Shown here in pieces: positions 1-7,921 of a stretch of 16,018 nt of DNA (positions within the stretch are counted from its first letter, which is position 1; every line of letters begins with the position of its first letter). The notes under the pieces are model-generated. The model searched no databases. It saw nothing but the letters and a program-made list of their open reading frames with translations, and was not told where the DNA came from. The DNA comes from an uncultured Clostridia bacterium (GTDB lineage Bacteria; Bacillota; Clostridia; Oscillospirales; UBA644), in NCBI GenBank assembly GCA_904502105.1, contig CAJGDF010000010.1, positions 1 to 16,018 on the forward strand, in the 5' to 3' direction. Made by a program: the position numbers and the translations under genes.

Positions 1-1406
1 CTGTCACTCTGAGTCTGAATTATTTCATAAAGAAGATCGCTTTGTTTAAGTTTAACAATTGCCTGAGCTTCTTCCCAGCCTTTAACATCGGGCACAGTAA
101 CAGTACGTTTACCGTTACTCACAATAAGCTTGACTTTTGTTCCGCGGCTGAATTTTCCCGGTTCGGGAGACTGTTCAACAATAAGACCCGCACCAATAGT
201 ATCATCATATCTTGATTCATCGGAAAACTCAAAATACGAATTATATCTGGGATCGGCCATAACATCTGATGCAACTTGTCCGACAAGATTCGGAAGTTCG
301 ATAAGATCATCGTTAAGCTGATTTACGACAGTAAACATTACTCCGAGACCAAACATAACAAGTACTACAGCAAGAAAAACACCTGCTGTTACAGCAAGAA
401 GCTTATTTCTGATAATGCGCCATTTCCTCTGTTTAGCGGTAACCTTCTTTTTCTTCTTTTTCGGAGGAGCGGCTTCTGGCTCAACCTTTGCTTCGGGTTC
501 AGAGGCTTTTACCTCTTCAACCGGAACGATCGGCTCTTTTACAGCGGCAGGCTCATCCGGATAGTCAAATACCCAATCCTTATTATCTTCAAGGATTTTG
601 ATATCCACAAGCATTTCCTTCGCATGCTGATAACGCTGCGCAGGATCTTTTTTCATAGCCTTGAGGATTATCTGCTCCATGCCCTTTGAAACATTCGGAT
701 TGACTTCAGACGGCTTTTGCGGCTCTGTCTGAACTTGTTTAAGAGCAACGGAAACGGGGGTTTCACCTGTAAAAGGCAAAACACCGGTCATCATTTCATA
801 GAGCATAACACCGGTGGAATAAATATCGGATTTATCATCCACCTGTAAGCCCTTTGCCTGCTCGGGAGAGATATAATGAACGGAACCTATAGCGGTATCG
901 GTCATTGTTATGGTTTCAAAATTTGAAACATGAGCGATACCGAAGTCCATCACCTTTATCGTTCCGTCATCAAGAAGCATAATATTCTGGGGCTTTATAT
1001 CTCTGTGAACGATGCCTCTTTCATGCGCGTGACGGAGTGCTCTGAGCGTTTGTTTTATATAACCGAAGACTTCGCCGATGGGAATAGCACCTGTAAATTC
1101 CATATATTCCTTGAGAGTTCTGCCTTCGATATATTCCATGACGATATATTGATTATCGCCCTCGAAATTAACATCGTAAACGTCTACGATGTTAACATGC
1201 GACAGCATTGCTATCGCACGGGATTCGTTAAGAAAACGGCGGCGAAAACGTTCATCACTCAAAAATTCGGGTTTGAGCACTTTAATGGCAACAAATCGGT
1301 TTTCGAGAGAGTCAACGGCTTTATAAACGACGGACATACCGCCGACGCCAACTGTTTCAAGAATAGTATATCTGCCTCCAAGGACAGTATTTATCATTGT
1401 ATTCAA
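1..1406 (-). CDS. prkC: PASTA-domain Ser/Thr protein kinase (PrkC/Stk1 type), C-terminus cut by window edge
   Basis: This is a membrane Ser/Thr kinase that senses cell-wall fragments or lipid II through extracellular PASTA repeats and phosphorylates cytoplasmic proteins controlling growth and division (family knowledge). Seen: glycine loop GVGGMS at residues 20-25, catalytic lysine in VAIK (K42), HRDIKPQN with D136, DFG with D154 and SPEQ closing the activation loop. The kinase domain spans about 13-275. A Pro/Glu-rich linker ending in a lysine run precedes one transmembrane helix at about 335-359. A first PASTA repeat covers about 369-433, and a second starts at VTVPDVKGW and is cut by the edge. 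The TTG start at 1406 is preferred because GGAGG lies 6 nt upstream; the in-frame ATG at 1397 would be 15 nt away. It follows the PrpC phosphatase stop by 15 bp, so kinase and antagonist are co-expressed. The number of PASTA repeats cannot be seen here. Confidence 0.96.
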   Translation of the reverse strand, partial: MNTMINTVLGGRYTILETVGVGGMSVVYKAVDSLENRFVAIKVLKPEFLSDERFRRRFLNESRAIAMLSHVNIVDVYDVNFEGDNQYIVMEYIEGRTLKEYMEFTGAIPIGEVFGYIKQTLRALRHAHERGIVHRDIKPQNIMLLDDGTIKVMDFGIAHVSNFETITMTDTAIGSVHYISPEQAKGLQVDDKSDIYSTGVMLYEMMTGVLPFTGETPVSVALKQVQTEPQKPSEVNPNVSKGMEQIILKAMKKDPAQRYQHAKEMLVDIKILEDNKDWVFDYPDEPAAVKEPIVPVEEVKASEPEAKVEPEAAPPKKKKKKVTAKQRKWRIIRNKLLAVTAGVFLAVVLVMFGLGVMFTVVNQLNDDLIELPNLVGQVASDVMADPRYNSYFEFSDESRYDDTIGAGLIVEQSPEPGKFSRGTKVKLIVSNGKRTVTVPDVKGWEEAQAIVKLKQSDLLYEIIQTQSD

Positions 1407-1421
1407 AGATATCCTCCGCCC

Positions 1422-2153
1422 TTATATTTCGGCGACAACAACAGTGATATTATCGTTTCCTCCGCGCTCGTTTGCCGCAGCAACGAGAAGATCGCAAAGA
1501 TCGACAACATCAACGTCAAGTCTGAGGAATTCTTCCAAGAGACGGTCAGACAACATATTGTAAAGGCCGTCAGAACAAAGAAGAAGTTTACCCGGCGAAG
1601 AAAGATCGATTTCCGAAATCTCAACAGAGACCTCAGAATCTATACCGAGGACACGGGTTATTACGTGCTTATAAGGATGATTTGCGGCTTCCTCTTCTGT
1701 AATTTCACCCTTATCGATCATTTCCTGAACAACGGAATGATCCTTAGTCAATCGTACTATATTTTCCCCGTCAAAGAAATATGCACGGCTGTCACCTACA
1801 TGAGCAACGTAATTCTTGCCTTCATAAGAAAAAACAGTAACAATCGTTGTACCCATACCCTTTAATGACGGTTCAACGATAGATCTGGAAAATACAGCTT
1901 CATTAGCCCTTATAACGGAAGAAACAAGAAGGGATTCAATGTTTCTTTCCTTTAGAGAGGCCTCTTCTGCCATACTCATCTGTTTTTGAAAAGCCGCAAT
2001 AGCTGTTTCGGATGCGACACTTCCGCCGACATGGCCGCCCATACCGTCACAAACAACGGCGCAGAAATTATCCCCGCCGAATTCGGTGTAGGCAAATGCA
2101 TCCTGATTTGAGGAGCGGACCCTGCCGACATCAGTCTTTCCGGTAATAGTCAT
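1422..2153 (-). CDS. prpC: PP2C-type Ser/Thr phosphatase (PrpC/Stp)
   Basis: A cytoplasmic, metal-dependent PPM/PP2C phosphatase that removes phosphates placed by the PASTA kinase encoded directly downstream. The 243-residue length is normal for the single-domain bacterial family (about 240-260). Metal-site motifs are complete: RSSNQD (D18), CDGMGGH (D36, G37), GDSRAY at about 120-125, LCSDGL (D195) and GGNDNIT (D234). The ATG at 2153 has GGAGG 8 nt upstream. An 81-bp gap separates it from rlmN, the longest spacer within this operon. That gap contains a TATAAT-like hexamer on the minus strand but no good -35, so an internal promoter is possible and unproven. The prpC-prkC pairing is the normal Bacillota arrangement. 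Confidence 0.97.
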   Translation of the reverse strand: MTITGKTDVGRVRSSNQDAFAYTEFGGDNFCAVVCDGMGGHVGGSVASETAIAAFQKQMSMAEEASLKERNIESLLVSSVIRANEAVFSRSIVEPSLKGMGTTIVTVFSYEGKNYVAHVGDSRAYFFDGENIVRLTKDHSVVQEMIDKGEITEEEAANHPYKHVITRVLGIDSEVSVEISEIDLSSPGKLLLCSDGLYNMLSDRLLEEFLRLDVDVVDLCDLLVAAANERGGNDNITVVVAEI

Positions 2154-2234
2154 AGTTGTTTCCTCCGATGAAGAAGATAGTTCCGATGTTGTAAAACAAC
2201 GTACATTAATTTACAGTTAATAAATGATTATAAT

Positions 2235-3257
2235 TTATTTGCCCGCTTCGGTCTTATGTCTCAGCTGACCGCAAGCGGCATTTATATCACTGCCCAATGT
2301 TCTTCGGACAGTAACATTTATCCCTTTGCTTTTGAGTGTATCGTAAAAGCGGCGTATGCTTTCGGGAGAAGAAGGTTCAAATCCACGTTCCATAACATAG
2401 TTTACGGGAATGAGATTTACATGTGCAAGCATACCTTTAAGGAGTTTAGCTAAGGTTTCGGCATGGCGGACAGAGTCGTTTACGCCCTTTATGAGTGTGT
2501 ACTCAAAAGAAATACGTCTGCCTGTTTTTTCTATATAATTTGAACACGCATCGATTAGCGTTCTAACATTCCATTTTTTGTTAACAGGCATTATTTTGTT
2601 TCTTGTTTCGTCGTCGGGAGCATGAAGAGACACAGAAAGTGTAAGCTGAAGCTTTTTCTCTGCAAGCTCGTTTATTTTGGGGACGATACCGCATGTTGAA
2701 ACGGAAACATGACGCAAGCTCATACCTAACCCGCGAGGATCACTGAGGTTTTCGAGGAAGGTGAGAATATTATCATAATTATCCATCGGCTCGCCGATAC
2801 CCATAACAACAAGTGACGAAACGTTGCATTCCCTGTTTGCAACAGCTACCTGAGCAAGCATTTCGCCTGCGGTAAGGCTTCTTTGCAAACCTTTTAAAGA
2901 ACTTGCACAAAATGCGCAGTTCATTCTGCAGCCGACCTGAGAGGAGATACAAACAGAATTTCCGTGTTCGTATTTCATAACAACGGTTTCAACGTGTTCC
3001 CCATCTTCGAGAGTAAATAAAAATTTTGTTGTACCGTCCGAAGAAACGAGTTTCTTTTCTGTTTGAAGAACAGGCAAAGAAGCCGTTTCGGAAAGTTTTG
3101 CCCGAAGATCCTTTGAAATGTCAGTCATTTCATCGAATGAAAGAACACCCCTTGATATCCAACGGAATATCTGTTCGGTTCTGTATTTAGGAAGACCGTT
3201 TTCCGCAACAAATTCGGCAAGGCGGTCAAAATTTAAAGAAGCAATATCTGTTTTCAT
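2235..3257 (-). CDS. rlmN: Dual-specificity 23S rRNA/tRNA adenine-C2 methyltransferase RlmN
   Basis: Radical-SAM enzyme that methylates C2 of A2503 in 23S rRNA and A37 in some tRNAs, tuning peptidyl-transferase fidelity (family knowledge). The 340-residue protein has the CxxxCxxC iron-sulfur motif at C110, C114 and C117. C103 lies seven residues before the cluster, the spacing of E. coli C118 to C125. C329, in NAACGQL near the C-terminus, matches the methyl-carrying cysteine (E. coli C355). A GIGEPMDNYDN segment forms part of the SAM site. The ATG overlaps the stop of the upstream zinc peptidase by four bases (ATGA), implying translational coupling. In many Bacillota rsmB precedes rlmN; here it does not. 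All key residues are present, so I expect a working enzyme. Confidence 0.97.
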   Translation of the reverse strand: MKTDIASLNFDRLAEFVAENGLPKYRTEQIFRWISRGVLSFDEMTDISKDLRAKLSETASLPVLQTEKKLVSSDGTTKFLFTLEDGEHVETVVMKYEHGNSVCISSQVGCRMNCAFCASSLKGLQRSLTAGEMLAQVAVANRECNVSSLVVMGIGEPMDNYDNILTFLENLSDPRGLGMSLRHVSVSTCGIVPKINELAEKKLQLTLSVSLHAPDDETRNKIMPVNKKWNVRTLIDACSNYIEKTGRRISFEYTLIKGVNDSVRHAETLAKLLKGMLAHVNLIPVNYVMERGFEPSSPESIRRFYDTLKSKGINVTVRRTLGSDINAACGQLRHKTEAGK

Positions 3258-3940
3258 CTTCGTCTGTTATTTGAAATCAAAATGAGTCGCAAAAGCTGGG
3301 CAAGAGATACCGCAACCGAAGCAACATATGTCATAGCCGCCGCACTGAGAACCTTTTTGGCTTTGGGAAGTTCGTCAGATGCAAGCGCACCGCAGGATTC
3401 GAGCTGATTTAACGCTCTTGAAGAAGCGTTAAACTCAACGGGTAATGTCAATATCTGAAAAGATACGACTACAGCAAAAAGGATTATACCTATATCAACA
3501 AGCATACCGCTGCCAAGCAAAAAGCCTATAATAACAAGCGGCATTGAAAGGCTTGAGCCGAAGTTTACAACAGGAAGCATTGAGTTTCGCAAACGTATGG
3601 GAGCATAGTTGCCGTAATACTGCAAAACATGACCCGCTTCATGGGCGGCAACACCGAGCGCCGCAACGGATGTTCCGTTATAAACACTGTCTGAAAGGCG
3701 GATGATATGCTCTTTGGGGCTGTAATGATCGGTAAGTTCGCCTTTAACTCTTCCGACGGAAACCTCCGTTATACCTGCTCTGCGAAGGATCTCACAAGTG
3801 ATCTCATATCCTGTCATACCTCTTTTTGCCGCTACTTTTGCAAATTTTGCATACGTGCTTTTAACGGAAGACGAGGCAATAAGCGAAAGGATCATCGCAG
3901 GAACAACAAGAATAACATACCAATAATCAATATAAGGCAA
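3254..3940 (-). CDS. Membrane zinc metallopeptidase, YugP/Zn_peptidase_2 family
   Basis: A 228-residue membrane protein with the HExxH zinc motif as HEAGH at H100-H104. E169, in the segment PVEFNASSRAL, is the probable third ligand. An N-terminal transmembrane helix lies at about 5-24, with further hydrophobic segments at about 131-168 and 203-222. This layout matches the neutral zinc peptidases related to Bacillus subtilis YugP (about 225 aa), whose substrates are not established. The start is TTG at 3940: GGAGG lies 7 nt upstream, and no in-frame ATG fits that site. It sits between fmt (29-bp gap) and rlmN (4-bp overlap), inside a translation-related operon; clostridial genomes often place a homologue here (recalled, not checked). 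Its role in this context is unknown. Confidence 0.9.
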   Translation of the reverse strand: MPYIDYWYVILVVPAMILSLIASSSVKSTYAKFAKVAAKRGMTGYEITCEILRRAGITEVSVGRVKGELTDHYSPKEHIIRLSDSVYNGTSVAALGVAAHEAGHVLQYYGNYAPIRLRNSMLPVVNFGSSLSMPLVIIGFLLGSGMLVDIGIILFAVVVSFQILTLPVEFNASSRALNQLESCGALASDELPKAKKVLSAAAMTYVASVAVSLAQLLRLILISNNRRR

Positions 3941-3969
3941 TTTTTTACCTCCGTAAATACCTTTACAGG

Positions 3970-4857
3970 CTAAACATCAAACGCAAAATTTCTGTTGCCG
4001 CGAAGAAGGTCCTCGTCGGACATTTTTTTCTTACCCTCGGGAGCAAGCTGAGTCACTCGGATCCAGCCGTCGGCAACCTTTACAGTAAGCTTGCCGTCAT
4101 GAGGTCCGTCTGTTTCTTCCGCAGCAAAAACTTTTACTGTTTTTCCGCCCGCGGTTGCAACAGCTCCGGGTACAGGGCTCAAGCCCCTGATCTTATTAAT
4201 TATTTCGCGTTTTGTTAAGTTAAAAGAAAGTTTTTTTGTTTCGGCTGTAATAAGAGGAGCATAGCATGTCTCCCCTGTCTGCGGTGTTCTTGTAACTGTA
4301 CCTTTTTCAAGACCGTCAAGAGTTTCGCAGATAAGCTCGCCTCCGATAATAGCAAGGCGATCGTGAAGCGTTTCAACATTATCTTCGGGAGTGATAGGTG
4401 TTTCACGCCAAAGAAGCATATCGCCGGTATCGAGACCTTTATCCATAAGCATGGTGGTGATACCTGTTTTCTCTTCGCCGTTGATTATAACAAAATTGAT
4501 GGGAGAAGCACCTCTGTACTTCGGCAGGAGAGATGCATGAACGTTGACACAGCCGTATTTCGGATAATTGAGAATATATTCGGGCAGGATCTTTCCGTAT
4601 GCCGCAACAACGATAACTTCAGGCTGATATTGTTCAAGAACGGGCATAAGCTCGCCGTTTTTAACAGTATCGGGTTTATAAACATCGTAACCCTTTTCCT
4701 CGGCATATGCGCCGACAGCAGTCGGAAAAAGAGCATAGCCTCTGCCTTTAGGCTTATCGGGCTGTGTTACAACAGCACAAATCTCATGACCTGCTTCAAT
4801 AAGGGCTTTGAGCGATTCTACCGCAAAGTCGGGAGAACCCATAAAAAGAACTTTCAT
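3970..4857 (-). CDS. fmt: Methionyl-tRNA formyltransferase
   Basis: Transfers a formyl group from 10-formyl-tetrahydrofolate to Met-tRNAi, making the initiator fMet-tRNA. The 295-residue protein begins with the Rossmann strand MKVLFMGSPDFAV. It carries the catalytic triad N105, H107 and D143, numbered one below E. coli N106, H108 and D144. SLLPKYRGASPI at about 109-120 is the family signature. A C-terminal tRNA-binding domain follows from about residue 205, including SPVPGAVA. The ATG at 4857 has a GGAAGG purine tract about 10 nt upstream and lies 24 bp after def, whose product removes the formyl group this enzyme adds. The stop codon is TAG. Confidence 0.97.
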   Translation of the reverse strand: MKVLFMGSPDFAVESLKALIEAGHEICAVVTQPDKPKGRGYALFPTAVGAYAEEKGYDVYKPDTVKNGELMPVLEQYQPEVIVVAAYGKILPEYILNYPKYGCVNVHASLLPKYRGASPINFVIINGEEKTGITTMLMDKGLDTGDMLLWRETPITPEDNVETLHDRLAIIGGELICETLDGLEKGTVTRTPQTGETCYAPLITAETKKLSFNLTKREIINKIRGLSPVPGAVATAGGKTVKVFAAEETDGPHDGKLTVKVADGWIRVTQLAPEGKKKMSDEDLLRGNRNFAFDV

Positions 4858-4881
4858 TCAGATCAGTCCTTCCAATTATTA

Positions 4882-5346
4882 TTAATCTCTGTCTTCGAGA
4901 TATTCAACAACGTGTTCTCTGAAAAGGATTCCGTCGAGGTGGTCAAGCTCATGACAGATGCAGACTGCAGTGATACCGTCTCGTGTCATTTCAAACCATT
5001 CGCCTTTAACATCCTGAGCTTTAACGGTAACTACTGCAGGTCTTTCTGTTTTACCCCAAACTCCGGGAACGGAAAGACAACCTTCGTTTTTATTCTGAAC
5101 ACCGGACATAGCGGTAATTTCCGGATTGATAAGAGTTACCATCTGATCTGTTTCACCGTCTATAATAATAGCAATGCGGCGAACAACACCTATCTGAGGT
5201 GCGGCAAGGCCGAGACCGTCTGCTTTTATAAGAGTATCTTTCATGTCTTTAACAAGAAGTTCAAGACGGCTGTCGAAAGAGGTGACGGGTTTGCATATTT
5301 TAGAAAGGCTTTCGTAGCCCTCTGTTACTATTTCACGTAATGCCAT
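4882..5346 (-). CDS. def: Peptide deformylase
   Basis: Metal-dependent hydrolase removing the N-formyl group from nascent proteins at the ribosome. All three family motifs are present: GLGLAAPQ (residues 44-51), EGCLS (88-92, metal-ligand C90) and HELDH (132-136, with H132 and H136 binding metal and E133 as catalytic base). At 154 residues it is close to the usual bacterial length of 150-170. The EGCLSVPG sequence and short insertions fit the type I (E. coli-like) class better than the longer Gram-positive type II. The ATG at 5346 has AGGAG 8 nt upstream. It lies 15 bp downstream of priA and 24 bp upstream of fmt, the classical def-fmt pairing. Confidence 0.97.
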   Translation of the reverse strand: MALREIVTEGYESLSKICKPVTSFDSRLELLVKDMKDTLIKADGLGLAAPQIGVVRRIAIIIDGETDQMVTLINPEITAMSGVQNKNEGCLSVPGVWGKTERPAVVTVKAQDVKGEWFEMTRDGITAVCICHELDHLDGILFREHVVEYLEDRD

Positions 5347-5361
5347 AAAAAATTCTCCTGT

Positions 5362-7419
5362 TTAACTGATATTTGAAGGATTCATATCTATATCCGCACG
5401 AATATCTCTGTTCGCGGGATCCTTTATAAACGAAAGATAGACTTCCGACAAAATTTTTCTTTGAGCGCGGTTATCCACGCATTTGATAAGTATACGGACC
5501 CTCGGTCTTGTATCGACCATGGGAACATAGGTTGATTTTGCGGGAATTATACGTAACGGAAGATTTTCGGATTTTTCCTGAGCCGCCCTTAATGCCTGTT
5601 CAAACCTTTCGGCAGCATCAAAAGCATCTTCCTCTGTTTTTGCAATAAACGAGATCTGACATATGTCGCAAAACGGCGGATAGAGCATCATTCTGCGAAA
5701 AGCCGTTTCATCCTTATAAAAACCGACATAATCCTGATCGAGCGCATAACGGAAAACCCTGTGTTCGGGATAATATGACTGAATTATCGCCCTGCCTGAT
5801 TTTTCGGAACGGCCTGCTCTGCCGACGACCTGTGTCATCAAAGAAAATGTTTTTTCAAGAGCACGAAAATCGGATGAAAACAACATCGTATCCGCATTAA
5901 GAACACCCACAAGCGTTACATTGGGAAAATCAAGCCCTTTTGTAATCATCTGCGTACCTAAAAGGATATCGCATTCGCCTCTTGAAACCTGAGAAAGTAT
6001 CTCATCCCTGCTGCCTTTTTCGGCTACAGTATCGGCATCCATGCGAAGAATACGAGCCTCGGGAAATAGCTTTGAAAGATCCTCTTCGGCCTTCTGCGTT
6101 CCCGTACCGGAATATTTCATTGTTTTCCCGCCGCATTTATTGCAATGATCGGGGACATGGGTTGAATAACCGCAATAGTGACAGACAAGTCGTTCGTCTT
6201 TTTTATGATACGGCATCGTAACACCGCAATATGGACAAACGATCGGTTCACCGCAGTCAAAGCAGCTAACAAAGGTATTGTACCCTCTGTGATTCATAAA
6301 AAGAACGGTTTGCTCTCCCCTATCGAGATTTTCTTTTATCTCTGAAAGAAGGAGTGATCCGAAAAGAGTTCCGTTGCCTTTCATTACTTCTTCGCGAAGA
6401 TCAACGAGAACGACTTTCGGCATAGGCTGACCGTTATATCTGCTGTTGATCTGAGAAAGACCTATTTTACCGTTTTCCGCAAGATTGAACGACTCAAAAG
6501 ACGGTGTTGCGGATGAAACGACAAGAAGAGCCTTTGATCTGTTTGCTATAAAAGCAGCAACCTCGCAGGCAGCATATTTCGGTGTCATTTCCGATTTATA
6601 TGCATTTTCCTGCTCTTCATCGATTATTATTATTCCAAGATCGTTTACGGGAGCAAAAAGTGCTGAACGTGTTCCGACAACAACTTTTTTCTTTCCCGAC
6701 TTGATGAGCGAAAAAGTATCTTTACGCTCGGCTTTTGTAAGAGCGCTGTGAAGAACGGCAAGATCGTCGCCGTAGTGATCATAAAGACGTGAAACGATCT
6801 GATACGTAAGCGCGATTTCGGGAACTAACAGTATGGCTGTCTTTCCCGATTTCAGAACATCATCGATAAGCTTGATATAAACAAGCGTTTTACCGCTGCC
6901 CGTAACACCGAAAAGAAGATGAACACCGCCCGAAGAAAGCCCTTTTTTCATTTCTTCATAAGCGGACTGCTGTTCGGCACTCAAAACGGTCTCGGAAACC
7001 GGATGACGTTCAAGCTTTGAAAGAGGGTCTTTAAACTCTCTTTTTCTGTTTATTTTTCTCGAAACTATCTTGCCGAAAGGGAGTACGAGCGATACGGCAT
7101 CCCAATACGTGCAAAAATAGCGTTCTCTGATATAGATAGCAAGACTGAGTCTGTCGGGCGAAAGCGACGACATATCGGGCTCATCATCACCGAGAGAGGT
7201 AACCGGACGGATCTTCTCCTCGGGACAGTCGGTAGTGTCTGTTAAAGCAACGATAACGCCCTCAGCGTCTTTTTTACGTCCGAACGGAACAGTGCATAAA
7301 AGACCTGCCTTTATATTACTTTTCAGCCCGTCGGGTATAAGATACGTATAAAGCGCATCGACCGACATAGGCAGACCCTTTATTGCGACAAGCGCATATT
7401 TTGCGGGCTCAGACGGCAT
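5362..7419 (-). CDS. priA: Primosomal protein N' (replication-restart helicase PriA)
   Basis: A 3'-to-5' superfamily 2 helicase that recognises stalled forks and reloads the replicative helicase. At 685 residues it is somewhat shorter than E. coli PriA (732) and clearly shorter than B. subtilis PriA (about 805). The N-terminal fork-binding domain covers about 1-130. Walker A is GVTGSGKT (171-178) and motif II is DEEQ (267-270), where many PriA proteins have DEEH. Eight cysteines in four CxxC pairs (C386/389, C395/398, C413/416, C426/429) form the two zinc sites. GTQMITKGLDFP (488-499) and QVVGRAGR (530-537) are late helicase motifs. The ATG shares one base with the rpoZ stop (TAATG), implying coupling. 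In B. subtilis coaBC lies between rpoZ and priA; here it is missing. Confidence 0.97.
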   Translation of the reverse strand: MPSEPAKYALVAIKGLPMSVDALYTYLIPDGLKSNIKAGLLCTVPFGRKKDAEGVIVALTDTTDCPEEKIRPVTSLGDDEPDMSSLSPDRLSLAIYIRERYFCTYWDAVSLVLPFGKIVSRKINRKREFKDPLSKLERHPVSETVLSAEQQSAYEEMKKGLSSGGVHLLFGVTGSGKTLVYIKLIDDVLKSGKTAILLVPEIALTYQIVSRLYDHYGDDLAVLHSALTKAERKDTFSLIKSGKKKVVVGTRSALFAPVNDLGIIIIDEEQENAYKSEMTPKYAACEVAAFIANRSKALLVVSSATPSFESFNLAENGKIGLSQINSRYNGQPMPKVVLVDLREEVMKGNGTLFGSLLLSEIKENLDRGEQTVLFMNHRGYNTFVSCFDCGEPIVCPYCGVTMPYHKKDERLVCHYCGYSTHVPDHCNKCGGKTMKYSGTGTQKAEEDLSKLFPEARILRMDADTVAEKGSRDEILSQVSRGECDILLGTQMITKGLDFPNVTLVGVLNADTMLFSSDFRALEKTFSLMTQVVGRAGRSEKSGRAIIQSYYPEHRVFRYALDQDYVGFYKDETAFRRMMLYPPFCDICQISFIAKTEEDAFDAAERFEQALRAAQEKSENLPLRIIPAKSTYVPMVDTRPRVRILIKCVDNRAQRKILSEVYLSFIKDPANRDIRADIDMNPSNIS

Positions 7420-7634
7420 TATTCTTCGTCTGCTGTTTTACGGATTTCTCTGAAGCTTGCTTTTCCGTCGGCAATGGACATAACTGCCTGCTTGATGGGC
7501 TTTTCTTCAAATTTTTCGCCGTTTTCTTCTGCTTTTTCAGCAAGATAACGAGCCTGTTTTGCTACTGCGATAACGAGTGAATAGCGGCATTTGTTTTCGC
7601 CTTTGATAAGATTGCTGATGCTGGGATACAACAT
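7419..7634 (-). CDS. rpoZ: DNA-directed RNA polymerase omega subunit
   Basis: Small RNA polymerase subunit that supports folding and assembly of the beta' subunit. The 71-residue protein matches the family in length and in the MLYPSISNLI start, the YSLVIAVAKQAR core helix (about 18-29) and the KPIKQAVMSIADGK segment. The usual KRAR is KQAR here. ATG at 7634 has GGAGG 8 nt upstream. Its TAA overlaps the priA ATG by one base. In many Bacillota gmk immediately precedes rpoZ; here remA does, with a gap of only 34 bp. Confidence 0.93.
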   Translation of the reverse strand: MLYPSISNLIKGENKCRYSLVIAVAKQARYLAEKAEENGEKFEEKPIKQAVMSIADGKASFREIRKTADEE

Positions 7635-7668
7635 ATTTTCTACCTCCGATTAAATATAAAAACTGTGA

Positions 7669-7914
7669 TTATTCTCCTAAATTTTCATTTACACGTCCGC
7701 TTATGGTTTCAGGCGAAACTGCACTTAAAACGACGTGTGTACTGTCTGTAACGATTACGGATTTTGTTTTTCGTCCGTATGTAGCATCAATAAGAAGACC
7801 TTTTTCTTTCGCGTCTGCTATTATACGTTTAACAGGCGAAGAGTCGGGTGCAACGACAGCGATTATCCTGCTTTCGGCAATACTGTTGCCGTAACCTATA
7901 TTTACAAGCTTCAT
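7669..7914 (-). CDS. remA: Extracellular matrix regulator RemA (DUF370)
   Basis: A small DNA-binding protein; in B. subtilis it activates biofilm-matrix and osmoprotection genes as an oligomer that wraps DNA. The 81-residue product starts [10 protein letters not shown] and contains [14 protein letters not shown] and [22 protein letters not shown], which align well by eye with B. subtilis RemA (about 89 aa). The ATG at 7914 is chosen because conservation starts there. It follows the YicC stop by 7 bp, and no strong Shine-Dalgarno is visible, so translation probably depends on coupling to yicC. The frame stays open upstream to an ATG at 8004, but that part is merely the end of yicC in another frame. 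The yicC-remA pair is widely conserved. Confidence 0.93.
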   Translation of the reverse strand: MKLVNIGYGNSIAESRIIAVVAPDSSPVKRIIADAKEKGLLIDATYGRKTKSVIVTDSTHVVLSAVSPETISGRVNENLGE

Positions 7915-7921
7915 GGCAGGA

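Noticed and set aside
930..1865. A 311-codon open frame on the plus strand
   Set aside because: It runs antisense across the end of prpC and the kinase domain of prkC, whose motifs are complete. The translation has no recognisable family and no ribosome site; it is a shadow of codon bias.
2188..2200. GTTGT/ACAAC hairpin between rlmN and prpC
   Set aside because: Five-bp AT-rich stem with a 3-nt loop and no U-tract; not a convincing terminator or attenuator.
2221..2265. Internal minus-strand promoter before prpC (TATAAT-like hexamer near 2227-2232)
   Set aside because: The matching -35 position has only about three of six consensus bases, so it stays a weak possibility.
4363..5340. A 325-codon open frame on the plus strand
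   Set aside because: Antisense to fmt and def, both with all catalytic residues. No promoter or ribosome site and an odd Phe/Cys/Asn-rich composition.
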